Source of the DNA: Rhizobium oryzihabitans
Lineage (GTDB): Bacteria; Pseudomonadota; Alphaproteobacteria; Rhizobiales; Rhizobiaceae
Reading direction: 5' to 3'
NCBI RefSeq assembly: GCF_010669145.1
Contig: NZ_CP048640.1
Coordinates: forward strand, 1-64,000
DNA length: 64,000 nucleotides
The notes beneath the pieces are model-generated. The model did not search any database and was not told the origin of the DNA. It saw only the letters and a list, made by a program, of their open reading frames with translations. Position 1 is the stretch's first letter; the number at the start of each line of letters is the position of its first letter. A program made the position numbers and the translations under genes. Of the stretch, positions 43,876 through 52,201 are shown one piece after another.

Positions 43876-44400
43876 CTAGCACCACGGTTGCCGGCGACCG
43901 GTCCATGTCCGGGCTAGCCCTTCGGAAACGAGGACATCGCCAAGACTGTGGCCATCACGTACCAGAATTCGAAGCTTGCGGCCGTACCTATCCTCGTCAC
44001 GACCTGGCCATGCCACAATTTCAAAAGGGCCTGCATTGACGAGCTGTAGCAGGCGCGAAGTCGCTCTCGCACCCAACGTCGCTTCTGACTGACACCTCGG
44101 GCTTGACACCTCGGGAGTATCAATATCTGCGATCCTAATTTTTACGCCCTCGTGCCAGAGGGTATCGCCGTCAACGACGCAATGCGTTCTCACCGATCCG
44201 GAGCAAAGGCTATAAGGCTGTAACCCTGACAGCTTTGCGCTTTCCGATGTCACGGTCGTTCGCTGGACAGCAGATGAAGGCGACGAGGATTTTTCAGCAA
44301 ACAGTAGCGGAAGGCCGGTTTTCTCAGCATAGTAGCTGTAGCCGGCTCCGGCCGAAAAAGCAGCAAGCATCGATAGCGCGACGACTTTCCCGAAAGACAT
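43876..44400 (-). CDS. Thermonuclease-family (SNase) protein, intact active site
   Basis: 174 residues from the ATG at 44400 with AAGGAG ahead. An N-terminal hydrophobic signal or anchor precedes the SNase domain at about 65-174: CVVDGDTLWHEGVKIRIADI, DTPE, then CQSEATLGARATSRLL and DEDRYGRKLRILV. The Asp of DGDT, the Arg of IRIAD, the Glu of SEATLG and the Arg of DRYGR correspond to the catalytic set of staphylococcal nuclease. It should be an exported Ca-dependent nuclease. It stands alone, unlike the three SNase-fold genes in the secretion operons. Confidence 0.88.
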   Translation of the reverse strand: MSFGKVVALSMLAAFSAGAGYSYYAEKTGLPLLFAEKSSSPSSAVQRTTVTSESAKLSGLQPYSLCSGSVRTHCVVDGDTLWHEGVKIRIADIDTPEVSSPRCQSEATLGARATSRLLQLVNAGPFEIVAWPGRDEDRYGRKLRILVRDGHSLGDVLVSEGLARTWTGRRQPWC

Positions 44401-44467
44401 TCGTTCTCCTTTTGGGAGCAAGATAAAGCACAATGGTTGCTTTCTTCGGAATGGTCAGAAGGCAATT

Positions 44468-44734
44468 TTATCTATCGGCAGGGATGGCCAGCTCGCCTGG
44501 ATAGGGATTGGCAGGACCGAAACGGATACCATCCTGTTCAAAAAAGCCCATAAAGCCAAGCAGCCATGCATTGTGGATTTCAGAACGAGCGAGAAGCTTG
44601 CGAAGTGAGCGTGGCATCACCTTGCCGTCATAGCCGAGCAAATACGCTCGCAGATAGATATGGTAAATTGTCCAATCTCGCATCGCTGCGATGGATACAA
44701 CTCCGGTGTAGGCAAGGTGCAGGATCTTGGACAT
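44468..44734 (-). CDS. Hypothetical protein
   Basis: 88 residues, ATG at 44734 with AAGGGG ahead. It begins MSKILHLAYTGVVSIAAMRD then WTIYHIYLRAYLLGYDGKVM. It is basic in the middle and aromatic-rich, with no recognised domain and no clear signal peptide. It follows DUF1173 in the same direction with a 45-bp gap. Confidence 0.5.
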   Translation of the reverse strand: MSKILHLAYTGVVSIAAMRDWTIYHIYLRAYLLGYDGKVMPRSLRKLLARSEIHNAWLLGFMGFFEQDGIRFGPANPYPGELAIPADR

Positions 44735-44779
44735 GAGTTTCCCCTTAGACTACGATCGTTGGTTCACTTAGTGCCAATG

Positions 44780-45970
44780 TTATGCCTTGGTCGGAATTTG
44801 AGGCCATTGCCCATCTTCCGGATCCCACAGCCAGGTCGCCATACCTGTCTCCTTTTCCATGTCTTCACGAATTTGGCTATAGGCTTCGTCCGCCGCCTCC
44901 GGCCGGATGTACATCGCACAAACCGGCGTCGTGTCCGTGAGCAAGGCGCTGGCGATCGGCCGCTCCTTGACGTTGAACCGCAGAGTTTTTGTAAAGCTGC
45001 GACCGTCGGTCGTGAGATTTTCAATGAGCTGCAATTCTGAAAGACTTTCGACCGGAATCCAGTTTTCGGTTACGAGCATGATGCTCACCTCGGCAAGTTG
45101 CGCTGATGCGGCTCTGGTGACGCCGACCGTCGCAATCATGACCAGCTTCAGCTGCTCATTTGCTTCCGCAAGTTCGAGCTCAAGGCCAAAACGCTTGCGG
45201 ATCGATGCCTCCATCTTCTCATCCATGTAGATAGGGAACGCCGGCGCGTGTTTGATGACGAGTTTCGATCCGAAGCGGGACGGCTCGATGTTCTTCAGCT
45301 CGCCAACGTAAATCAGCATTTCCGTCTTGTTCGTGCTTGTCGGCATGTACGGCTGCAGCTGCTTCATGCGCCTGCCGTCGATCTCCTGCGAGCGCTCCCG
45401 ATGGTACGGCTCAGGGACATAAAGACGCTCCAGAAGAGCGGTTTTCTTTGTCTCCTTAGCGCTGGCAGCGTCGATCAACCTCGCCTGTACCATCGGCCAG
45501 CTCCGGCGGCCGGCAAAGCGGGGGTTCCACTTGTTCAACTCGGCCTCATGCCACAGGTAATGGAGAAGGCCGAGCAGACTGAGCTTGTTGGTTTCGGCCT
45601 TCACCGTATCGGACTTCGTTTCCGATGCCTGCGCAGGCGCGCTGCGCCCGATCTTCGTCAGGCTGAAATCGAGCTTCAGTACCGTATGACCGTCTTCCTT
45701 CTGCTGGATCGCACGGCCGAGCACGTCGCCCAGGCCGGAAAGGCTAGGGGGTGGGTCGAAATGATCGCATCCGGAATCGTGCGCGATGCCAGTGCCAGGC
45801 ATACGCTTAACGATGAAGCTGTCTCCGACCTTGGCGACGTACATTTCGGGGTTCGGGGTCTGACAAAGGCACCGCGGCCGAAATTTCGAGGCGTGGGCGG
45901 CGGCCAATTCACTGAGGAACGATCCGGCTTCATCGTCGAGGGCCTGAGTGGCAAACTGGTATCTCGGCAT
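44780..45970 (-). CDS. DUF1173 family protein
   Basis: 396 residues, ATG at 45970 with AAGGAG. Hallmarks of this family, found on rhizobial and other proteobacterial plasmids: an N-terminal RCLCQTPNPEMYVAKVGDSF with Cys pair and GIAHDSGCDHFDP (possible zinc site with Cys and His), then LLHYLWHEAELNKWNPRFAG, and a helical second half ending WLWDPEDGQWPQIPTKA. The function is unknown. First seen after the two unknown genes at 46004-46826, in the same direction. Confidence 0.85.
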   Translation of the reverse strand: MPRYQFATQALDDEAGSFLSELAAAHASKFRPRCLCQTPNPEMYVAKVGDSFIVKRMPGTGIAHDSGCDHFDPPPSLSGLGDVLGRAIQQKEDGHTVLKLDFSLTKIGRSAPAQASETKSDTVKAETNKLSLLGLLHYLWHEAELNKWNPRFAGRRSWPMVQARLIDAASAKETKKTALLERLYVPEPYHRERSQEIDGRRMKQLQPYMPTSTNKTEMLIYVGELKNIEPSRFGSKLVIKHAPAFPIYMDEKMEASIRKRFGLELELAEANEQLKLVMIATVGVTRAASAQLAEVSIMLVTENWIPVESLSELQLIENLTTDGRSFTKTLRFNVKERPIASALLTDTTPVCAMYIRPEAADEAYSQIREDMEKETGMATWLWDPEDGQWPQIPTKA

Positions 45971-46003
45971 ATTTTCTCCTTTTGGCGGTCTGGCTGGTGC
46001 TGG

Positions 46004-46510
46004 TTATGGCGAAGTGAGGACGAACGGCTCTGGCGGAGATGGCAAACGATGGCGCTGCGCCTCCTGCCGCGCTTTGGCGCGTGCAAGGATCGGCGCGAGG
46101 TCGAATGCCTCCAGGCCCGCGCCACGATAGACCCAGGGCGGATTGTCGAGATCGAGGCGGCCGACGCTGACTGAGTGAAGGAAATCCAACAGATATTCCG
46201 GGTTCTTGGGGTAGGGCGCGCTATCCCAAAGCTCACGGAGCCGTGGTCGCACATTATCGCCATAGGCGAAGAGCCTCGCTCTTGCCTTTCGCCAAAGCGC
46301 CGCCTTCTTGTCGCGATGGTCCTGCTGCCAGACGGGCCATTTAGCTGCCCTTTCACCCATGACGGTGTCAGCGTCTTTTTGCTGCTCGGCAATTTGGGCG
46401 GAGAAAAGCGGCAGCTTTTCCCTTTCCAGACGCTGCTTGCGCGCAAGGGCTGCGCGTTTGCGAGAGGTATCTTGAAACGGGCCGTGGCGGGTCGATTTAA
46501 TGAACTTCAT
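46004..46510 (-). CDS. Hypothetical plasmid protein
   Basis: 168 residues, highly charged. The N-terminal half is Lys/Arg-rich and probably helical (RKRAALARKQRLEREKLP). The middle has RPRLRELWDSAPYPKNPEYL then LDFLHSVSVGRLDLDNPPWV. No domain recognised. The start overlaps the end of the preceding gene by 14 bases, so they are cotranscribed. The GAGGGAG ribosome site lies inside that gene. Confidence 0.6.
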   Translation of the reverse strand: MKFIKSTRHGPFQDTSRKRAALARKQRLEREKLPLFSAQIAEQQKDADTVMGERAAKWPVWQQDHRDKKAALWRKARARLFAYGDNVRPRLRELWDSAPYPKNPEYLLDFLHSVSVGRLDLDNPPWVYRGAGLEAFDLAPILARAKARQEAQRHRLPSPPEPFVLTSP

Positions 46511-46826
46511 CGCTACGCTCCCTCATCAAAAAACGCAGTCCAGGGCGCGATTCTAAAGGCCGTTGCGCCTCTTCCAGCATCTGCTCCATCTGCGCTTCAC
46601 TGAGGCCGTGAAACTCATATCCTTTGGCGCGAAGCGCTCTCACCAAGCCTTCGATTGCCGGATATTCTCTGGATTCTGTGCCGAGCCAGATTTTGAAGTA
46701 GGTGCAATCGTTCATTTCAAAGGGGAAGCCCTGCAGAAAGTATGTCTGCAACGGCGGATCGAAACCGATAACGGCCTCGGTATCTTCGGATGAGCCGTGG
46801 ACAAGCGTGATTGTGAACGTGCTCAC
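46497..46826 (-). CDS. Hypothetical plasmid protein
   Basis: 109 residues from a GTG at 46826 with AGAGG ahead. It has a beta-rich N-terminal half (STFTITLVHGSSEDTEAVIG, FDPPLQTYFLQGFPFE) and a helical C-terminal half. Not recognised. It lies 9 bp after the gene led by repeat copy 4 and overlaps the next gene, so all three belong to one transcript. Confidence 0.6.
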   Translation of the reverse strand: MSTFTITLVHGSSEDTEAVIGFDPPLQTYFLQGFPFEMNDCTYFKIWLGTESREYPAIEGLVRALRAKGYEFHGLSEAQMEQMLEEAQRPLESRPGLRFLMRERSDEVH

Positions 46827-46835
46827 AGTAGCCTC

Positions 46836-47450
46836 TTAAGGTTGGAGTGAATTGGGTTGGGAGCGAACGGGGACGAGGCGGGCAAAGCCCGAGAGGAGTG
46901 CCTTGATCGGCACAGCAACGGACGACAAGTGGCCTGCGCCCTTGGGGCGAAGGCCTATTGGCTCTACTTCTTTCCGCTCCTCGATTAACGGCACAATGGG
47001 CGGGCAAAGTACCTTCCGCGTCAGCTTTAGATGCATCTGCATCCGAGCGACACGCGCCCAGGCGACCTGCTCAAGTTCTTCCCTTCGTCGCATGGTCCTC
47101 GGGGAAACCTTGAGGCATCGCGCTCGATAGATTTTATCGACGGTGCGCCAATATTGCCGGGTCAGCCTGATATGCTCGGTACAATGACGCTCCAACTCAC
47201 GCGCCACCGGAAAATCCGTTGGAAAGCCGCCATTCTCATGATGATCGCGAACGACATCGGCAAAGAAATTGAGGCGGTCGCGCAGCTTGCGCAGTTCCGC
47301 AACGGCATAGTCCGTGACCTGGTCCGTTGTTGAATGGAAAGGGTCAACCTCACGTGCGGATACAGTGACTTCAACGCCATTGACGACAACCCGCATTGCG
47401 GTGTTCTCGATGATGGCAATCTTAAATGCAGCGGCAGTCTCGGCGGTCAT
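46836..47450 (-). CDS. Hypothetical protein led by structured repeat copy 4
   Basis: 204 residues from the ATG at 47450 with GGAGA ahead; the longer frame to 47546 is repeat sequence. It is helical and basic (AVAELRKLRDRLNFFADVVR, ELERHCTEHIRLTRQYWRTV, RMQMHLKLTRKVL). No domain recognised. It shares the leader with the methyltransferase, DUF932 and ParB-like genes, so it may serve the same stage of the plasmid cycle. Confidence 0.6.
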   Translation of the reverse strand: MTAETAAAFKIAIIENTAMRVVVNGVEVTVSAREVDPFHSTTDQVTDYAVAELRKLRDRLNFFADVVRDHHENGGFPTDFPVARELERHCTEHIRLTRQYWRTVDKIYRARCLKVSPRTMRRREELEQVAWARVARMQMHLKLTRKVLCPPIVPLIEERKEVEPIGLRPKGAGHLSSVAVPIKALLSGFARLVPVRSQPNSLQP

Positions 47451-47457
47451 AATTAGC

Positions 47458-47730
47458 TCTCCAACGGTTCCCGAAATCCGAGAGGCAAGCCCCGCAGTGG
47501 GCGAAGCCTTCACCCACCGTTCCGGTGGATGTGCCCTCACATCCACCGGAACGAAGGGGGAAGGGCGAAGCCCGCTCCCCGTTGGTGCGCAGATCTAGTC
47601 ATGGGTCTGGCCGGCTGAAAAACGGAAGGTTCGCCGCCCTGGCGGTGAAAGCCGTTTTTCTGACGGACGGACAGGCGGCAGCCTGCTTGCCCATTGGCGA
47701 GACCTGCGGACCATCGTAGAGCGGGGGAAA
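47458..47730 (-). repeat. Structured leader repeat, copy 4
   Basis: It matches copies 2 and 3 from the gene side for about 270 bp, then diverges. The hairpin at about 47518-47551 reads GTTCCGGTGGATGTG and CACATCCACCGGAAC, so the T/T mismatch of the other copies is a T-A pair here. The two small stems at the far end are absent or replaced. Confidence 0.9.
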
Positions 47731-47833
47731 TGACAGGGAGAAAGCGCGGCAAGCGAAGCGGATGCACCATGTGGGAGCGACCGCGGAGGCGGTCTCCGAA
47801 TACGAGCTTACCCATCACCCCGGCCTCATCATA

Positions 47834-47869
47834 AAAAATGCCGTTCCGAGTAAACGGAACGGCATTTTT
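47834..47869. terminator. Strong bidirectional terminator hairpin
   Basis: AAAAATGCCGTTCC and GGAACGGCATTTTT form a 14-bp perfect stem with A and T runs on both sides. The surrounding 47731-48122 has no gene. Confidence 0.85.
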
Positions 47870-48122
47870 GCGGCATTGGCAGGGGACGTTGCCTCGCCGC
47901 AAACTCAAATTATGGCTCTAACGTTCCCCTTTTCAAACCAAAAAGATTTTGCCACATGTCTCGAAAGCGCGCAAGCGCTTCGTGGGTCGATCGTCACCCG
48001 AATGGGCAAAAACCGCGTGAAACGCGGGTTTTGTGCGATACGCATAGAGCGAGCTTCCGCGAAGCGGCACCCAAATTTACGATAGCTCGCTGTCAAAAGG
48101 CTCTTTCTGCAAACTCTTTTTA

Positions 48123-48138
48123 GATGTATAATTACATC
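48123..48138. promoter_or_regulatory. Candidate operator of the XRE gene
   Basis: GATGTA-TAAT-TACATC, a perfect palindrome that includes a -10-like TATAAT, 23 bp before the XRE start. Autoregulation is likely by analogy. Confidence 0.6.
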
Positions 48139-48161
48139 AATTTTGATGCGAAAGGGTTTTT

Positions 48162-48605
48162 ATGTCGGTTATCATGAGAATGTCAGCGGCCGAAAAGCGC
48201 GCCTTGCCCTCGTCGGCGAACCTTAACGCGACGGCAGTGACCTCTGACGAAGATCTCGAAAAGAAGATTGGAGCGGCGATCCATAGCCTTAGAAATGACC
48301 GGGGCTTGTACCGGACTCAGGTTGCATCGCGACTTGGAATGAAGGAAACAGGCGTTCGTCGTCACGAAACGGGCACCACGAAACTATCGGTGAGCCGGCT
48401 TATCCAACTTTGTGAGGTCCTGGAAGCAAACCCGGTCGAGGTCCTGTGCTCCGTTGCTCCGCATTTGTTCGGGCGCACGGAAGAGGGGGCTTTGCAGATG
48501 ACGACAATGATTAAAATTCTAAGCCGCTTGAATGACGAAGCGCTGACCTCTGTATTCAAGGTCATTCGGGAATTCGAACCGAATAGCGACACTCCCGAAG
48601 ATTAG
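48162..48605 (+). CDS. XRE-family transcriptional regulator
   Basis: 147 residues, ATG with AAGGG ahead. The Cro/CI-type helix-turn-helix is at about residues 36-90: IGAAIHSLRNDRGLYRTQVA, SRLGMKETGVRRHETGTTKL. SVSRLIQLCEVLEANPVEVL then CSVAPHLFG follows, and a helical tail. It is a paralogue of the frameshifted gene at 514-1071. The -10-like palindrome at 48123 suggests self-repression. A related half-site occurs at the T4SS promoters (57284-57311). Confidence 0.88.
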   Translation: MSVIMRMSAAEKRALPSSANLNATAVTSDEDLEKKIGAAIHSLRNDRGLYRTQVASRLGMKETGVRRHETGTTKLSVSRLIQLCEVLEANPVEVLCSVAPHLFGRTEEGALQMTTMIKILSRLNDEALTSVFKVIREFEPNSDTPED

Positions 48606-49413
48606 AACTTACGGTAGTATTTAGTAAACCACATACGTCTCAATGTGACGAAAATGGGGCTGCGCGTCGCGAAAGCAGCAGACTCTGATACGATTTTGTA
48701 CTATCCATGGCTCGGGTCGCAGACGCGGCGATCCAGGGCGTCGAAACCCTTTGAACACCTGACGTTGGCAAACCAACGTCGAACTCTTTGGACCTTTGAG
48801 GTCGGGGAGCCTGTGGTTATGTCCAGGCTTTCCGAGCTAAAGGCCATGGGGCCGTGTTCAACGGTTTCGAACTCCCCGATCAAAGGTTGAAGAGTTTTCA
48901 TGCGAGGGCGCTCGCATTCGAAGCTCTTTGGAGCATTTCAGACTCCGGCCGCAGTCCCAGATGCGGCTTAATGCCAAAATGTAGACATCATGTCTGCTGC
49001 CGCAAGGCAGCTCTCGCAGGTGAATCTGCGAGTTGGGCTTTCGAGCCATGCAATCGAAATTGGTTGTGCCGCAATCGGCGTACCAGGGCAACCCGGCCAT
49101 TGGCCGGGATTGGAGATGCGAGTGCAAACACTCCCATTTTTAAGTGCGGTAAGAGGGAAGAAAGCGCTCTGCCCTCTCTCCCCCGCAACAGCAAAAAAAC
49201 GGTTTCCCCGTCCTTCCTCACTGCGTTCGTGCAGGATCGACACGAAGCGCCAGGGCGTTCTAACGTCGACCTATCGGCGGGTGATCCCCCTCCGTTTTTT
49301 GCTATTGCCCCCCACTCTCCCGGTCCTCGCCGGACGGGCAGGAGGGCAGGTGGGCCTGCCCTCTGCTCCCGACTGGAGCGGAAAGGGAAAGTGCCGATTG
49401 AAGGAGAGGTTTC
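48606..49413. other. Intergenic, no convincing gene
   Basis: A GTG-started frame (48645-48890, 81 codons) has fairly protein-like stretches (LANQRRTLWTFEVGEPVVMS) but no ribosome site and no recognised family. A perfect hairpin CCCGGCC-ATT-GGCCGGG lies at about 49091-49107. Other frames look like shadows. Confidence 0.4.
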
Positions 49414-49728
49414 ATGAATGAAGTCCTGAAAGTCGCCAGGGAATATACGCTGAAGGAATTGATCGCGAGGCATTATGGCTGCTTGCAGCTTGGCGGAGAG
49501 ATCGCAAGCCGGTGGAAGATCGTCGCTCAAGACGGGACGATTTTGACGCCTGAAGATCACGAAGAGCTGGACCGCGCATTGAGGGCGGAGAGCGATGCTC
49601 GTCAGGATCTGATAGACTACGAGCCGAAAGACGAAGCTGAACTTTTTGAGAGAGGTTTCTACATATCGGCGCTCCTGATTGCTCAACCGACGTTGGAGAT
49701 TGAGCAACTGGCGAAGCAGCGTACCTAG
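49414..49728 (+). CDS. Hypothetical protein
   Basis: 104 residues, ATG with AAGGAGAGG ahead. It is acidic and helical (EYTLKELIARHYGCLQLGGE, EDHEELDRALRAESDARQDL, LFERGFYISALLIAQPTLEI). Not recognised. It ends just before a bidirectional terminator shared with the convergent T4SS operon. Confidence 0.6.
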   Translation: MNEVLKVAREYTLKELIARHYGCLQLGGEIASRWKIVAQDGTILTPEDHEELDRALRAESDARQDLIDYEPKDEAELFERGFYISALLIAQPTLEIEQLAKQRT

Positions 49729-49735
49729 CCAAAAG

Positions 49736-49762
49736 AAAGCCCGCGATAAGCGGGCTTTTTTA
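49736..49762. terminator. Bidirectional terminator
   Basis: AAAGCCCGC-GATAA-GCGGGCTTT then a T-run. It serves the gene at 49414-49728 and, on the minus strand, the end of the T4SS operon. Confidence 0.88.
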
Positions 49763-49764
49763 TT

Positions 49765-50229
49765 TCAGTATCTGAGGTTGAACCAGTGTCGGTTCGACTG
49801 GCCCTCGCTGTTCCTGATGTCAAAATAGTAAGGGTCCTGCCGGATCGGCCGAGGGACTATCTCGCCAGTCTTGCAGATGGCATCACTACCTCTTCCGCTA
49901 CAAATATCCGGCTTCTTGCACCAGGCGGCAAGCCCTTTTCCATTGCCATCATCGGGTTCGTAGACCTTATAGCCTGTTGGGCACTCCTCGAAGGGTTCGT
50001 GACCAGGCGCGCCTGTCCCGGCCTGCGGGCAAGTCGGCCAGCTGAAGCCCGGAAGTTTCATAGCGGCAATCAACCGTGTCATGGGTGGGACGCAGGACGG
50101 CACTCCTTGCCAGGAAGGGGCGGACGACGCTGCGCATAGCAGGACATGGCACCCCCACGGCGCATCTTGCGCCGGGGCGGTATTTGGCAGGCCCATCGAT
50201 AGAGCGGCAAGCATCGCAAGCTTCTTCAT
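49765..50229 (-). CDS. Secreted Cys-rich protein, last gene of the T4SS operon
   Basis: 154 residues from the ATG at 50229 with GAGGAA ahead. Signal peptide MKKLAMLAALSMGLPNTAPA. The mature part has at least seven Cys (GCHVLLCAASSAPSWQGVPS, CVPPM, WPTCPQAG, EECPTG, WCKKPDICSG, AICKTG) and probable disulfides. No family identified. Its position after virB5 and two SNase-fold genes suggests a periplasmic or pilus-associated accessory of the conjugation channel. Confidence 0.65.
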   Translation of the reverse strand: MKKLAMLAALSMGLPNTAPAQDAPWGCHVLLCAASSAPSWQGVPSCVPPMTRLIAAMKLPGFSWPTCPQAGTGAPGHEPFEECPTGYKVYEPDDGNGKGLAAWCKKPDICSGRGSDAICKTGEIVPRPIRQDPYYFDIRNSEGQSNRHWFNLRY

Positions 50230-50248
50230 TCCGGTGTTCCTCATATGA

Positions 50249-50932
50249 TTATCGATCTGTGCGAACTGGTTTGTTTCGTGCATCTGCGAAGGGCGGCGAT
50301 ATCTCGCTTTGGCGGGTGGCCAGGAGATTGAAATCTGCGATGGGCTGCCGTTCGTTGGTGCGATCGACAGCGCGCCGGCGCCATTCGTTCATGTCGAGAA
50401 CGTAAGTGGCCCACATCCCGTAACGCGCTGCCATTGCGCTCGTCTGGTAGCCGAGATAGGCGGCGTGGCGCGGGTAGGGCGTGGAAACACGCGCCCAGCC
50501 GACGCGCAGCATTTCGAGGGCGAGATCTCGACCGGCAACAGTGCAAACGGCTTCAGGCGTCCCGTCAACGCCGATCGTGACCACTTGGCAGGTTACGGAA
50601 GCTGCACCCATCGTCCGTTTCAGCCAAGCTTTTGCGAGCGGGCCGCAAGGGACAGGATTGGGCGCTTTGACAGCCTTCCGATTTGTCCATTCCGGATCGA
50701 GCGCCCATTGCGGAAGTTCGCAAGCATCGATGTCGGCAAGGCGGACCTTTTGCGCCGTTTGCGGGAACCAGAGTGTGCGGCCATCGATGATGGACGCACG
50801 ACCGGAAACGACCGATAAAGGCGCAGCCTCGTAAGCGGCCGGAGGCAACGCCGCCGGCGTCTTCACGAGATCGGCGGCGCTGGCGATCGTGGTCGTCGCG
50901 CATAACGCGATGAGAGCGGTAAGTTTCATCAT
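50249..50932 (-). CDS. Secreted SNase-fold protein, active site degenerate
   Basis: 227 residues. Signal peptide MMKLTALIALCATTTIASAA. The thermonuclease fold shows in SGRASIIDGRTLWFPQTAQK, VRLADIDACELPQW, VPCGPLAKAWLKR and VTCQVVTIGVDGTPEAVCTV. DGDT has become DGRT, and the second catalytic Arg expected after the VD.. turn is replaced by TPEAVC. This suggests a fold kept without nuclease activity. Four Cys may form disulfides. It overlaps the previous gene by 4 bases. A C-terminal extension of 50 residues is unique. Confidence 0.75.
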   Translation of the reverse strand: MMKLTALIALCATTTIASAADLVKTPAALPPAAYEAAPLSVVSGRASIIDGRTLWFPQTAQKVRLADIDACELPQWALDPEWTNRKAVKAPNPVPCGPLAKAWLKRTMGAASVTCQVVTIGVDGTPEAVCTVAGRDLALEMLRVGWARVSTPYPRHAAYLGYQTSAMAARYGMWATYVLDMNEWRRRAVDRTNERQPIADFNLLATRQSEISPPFADARNKPVRTDR

Positions 50933-51477
50933 TTCGATGCGTCCTTGCTCTGAGCCTTGGCCCGTGCGGAAAGAAGGATGGACGGATGCTGGACGTCACT
51001 GAATTGCCAGAGACCGGCCTTGCGCGAACGGGCTTCTTGCTCTGCGACGGCGTAAGCTGGGAAAACAGGCATGCCGTTGCGATCGAGGGCAGCGAACGCA
51101 AAGCCTTGGCTGACGATGATGGTCGCGAGGTCGAGGCGTTGGTTGCCGACGGTCGCATAGCAAACGACATATGTCAGGTTGGCTGTTTCAGCTGCAGGCG
51201 CGCATACAGGCTTGGTGTCCTTGATATAGGCGGCAAGGCCAGCGAGCGAAGCATCACCACAATCCCGCTTTTGACCGCTATTGTCGGTGTAGGACGTTCC
51301 CCGGATGCATGACTGAACGCCATAGATGCGATAGCGTTTTGTGCCGTCTGTCCAGGTGTCGCCTGTCTCAAGGGTAACGCGCGGGCCAAGATCGAAATAA
51401 CCGGGAGGTGCAGCGTGGGCCGAATGCGCTGCGATCGATGCAGCCAGAAGGGCAGTGGCGAAAAACTTCATGGTCAT
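50929..51477 (-). CDS. Secreted SNase-fold protein, active site degenerate
   Basis: 182 residues. Signal peptide MTMKFFATALLAASIAAHSA. SNase-like strands TGDTWTDGTKRYRIYGVQSC, then RDCGDASLAGLAAYIKD, VVCYATVGNQRLDLATIIVS, AEQEARSRKAGLWQF. The first Arg (YRIYG) is present, but the Glu position (DCGDAS) and the second Arg (VVCYAT) are not. It is the neighbour and probable paralogue of the gene at 50249, overlaps it (ATGA-type), and overlaps virB5 by 4 bases. Part of the T4SS operon. Confidence 0.75.
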   Translation of the reverse strand: MTMKFFATALLAASIAAHSAHAAPPGYFDLGPRVTLETGDTWTDGTKRYRIYGVQSCIRGTSYTDNSGQKRDCGDASLAGLAAYIKDTKPVCAPAAETANLTYVVCYATVGNQRLDLATIIVSQGFAFAALDRNGMPVFPAYAVAEQEARSRKAGLWQFSDVQHPSILLSARAKAQSKDASK

Positions 51478-52190
51478 TCTCCGAACTTCAGGATTTTGTT
51501 GGTGTTCGACATGTCCGTGATTTGCTTCTGCGTTTGCGCCTGAAGCGAGGACACCGCGCCATTCATAACCCCAACCAGCTCGTTGATGGTGAGGCCGGAT
51601 TGAACCTGAAGTTGGGTGTTCTGGTCGATGGATCCCTTGATGTCCTGCGACTGGCCGATGGTTTGGCCAGCGGCCTCAAAGGCAGATTTGCGCTGCGTGA
51701 CGGCTTGCTGCGAACCATTGATGAGTGCTGAAACGGAGAGGACGGTATTGACCATCTGCTCATAGGATTTGTCGCCTGAGAAGTCACTGTTGGACTTTCC
51801 GGAGAGGTTTTTGACAAGCTTCAGGCCGTTGATGAAGGTCGATGCCAGTTTCGAGATATCACCGCTCAGGCCTCCGAAATTAGGGACGCCGCCAGACATG
51901 ATGCTGTCGATCGACGGCATGGAAGAGACGCTGAAGCCATTGCCGACGGCAAGGTTCTGCATCTGGCCGGCCTCACTGCCACGGTTGCCGGTTAGCGCCT
52001 TCAGCGTCTCATCGACCGTTGTGAGGATTTCCTTGTTGGTGCCCAAGATCTTGTCTGTTGTCTCGGCCGTCTCCTTGGCGATCTGGTAGTTCTTTTGGTC
52101 GATGACCGGCACGCCTTGGGCGTGGGCTGACTGTGCACCAATGAGCGCAACGACGGCGAAGGAAAGGGCGCATTCAATTCGTCTCTTCAT
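51474..52190 (-). CDS. virB5: T4SS protein VirB5
   Basis: 238 residues from the ATG at 52190 with AGGAGAG ahead. Signal peptide MKRRIECALSFAVVALIGAQ then SAHAQG. The mature protein is a long helical molecule rich in Ser, Gln and Asn (VIDQKNYQIAKETAETTDKI, SYEQMVNTVLSVSALINGSQ, LQAQTQKQITDMSNTNKILK), as in VirB5/TraC minor pilins that tip the pilus and contact recipients. It follows the VirB4 and transglycosylase genes, a usual place for it. Confidence 0.85.
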   Translation of the reverse strand: MKRRIECALSFAVVALIGAQSAHAQGVPVIDQKNYQIAKETAETTDKILGTNKEILTTVDETLKALTGNRGSEAGQMQNLAVGNGFSVSSMPSIDSIMSGGVPNFGGLSGDISKLASTFINGLKLVKNLSGKSNSDFSGDKSYEQMVNTVLSVSALINGSQQAVTQRKSAFEAAGQTIGQSQDIKGSIDQNTQLQVQSGLTINELVGVMNGAVSSLQAQTQKQITDMSNTNKILKFGE

Positions 52191-52201
52191 GTGTTCTCTC
52201 C

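Noticed and set aside
30117..47730. CRISPR array from the repeated blocks
   Set aside because: The repeats are about 300 bp, kilobases apart and followed by genes. There are no short repeats with regular spacers and no cas genes.
48645..48890. 81-codon gene after the XRE regulator
   Set aside because: GTG start without a ribosome site and no recognised family. Mentioned only in the intergenic entry.
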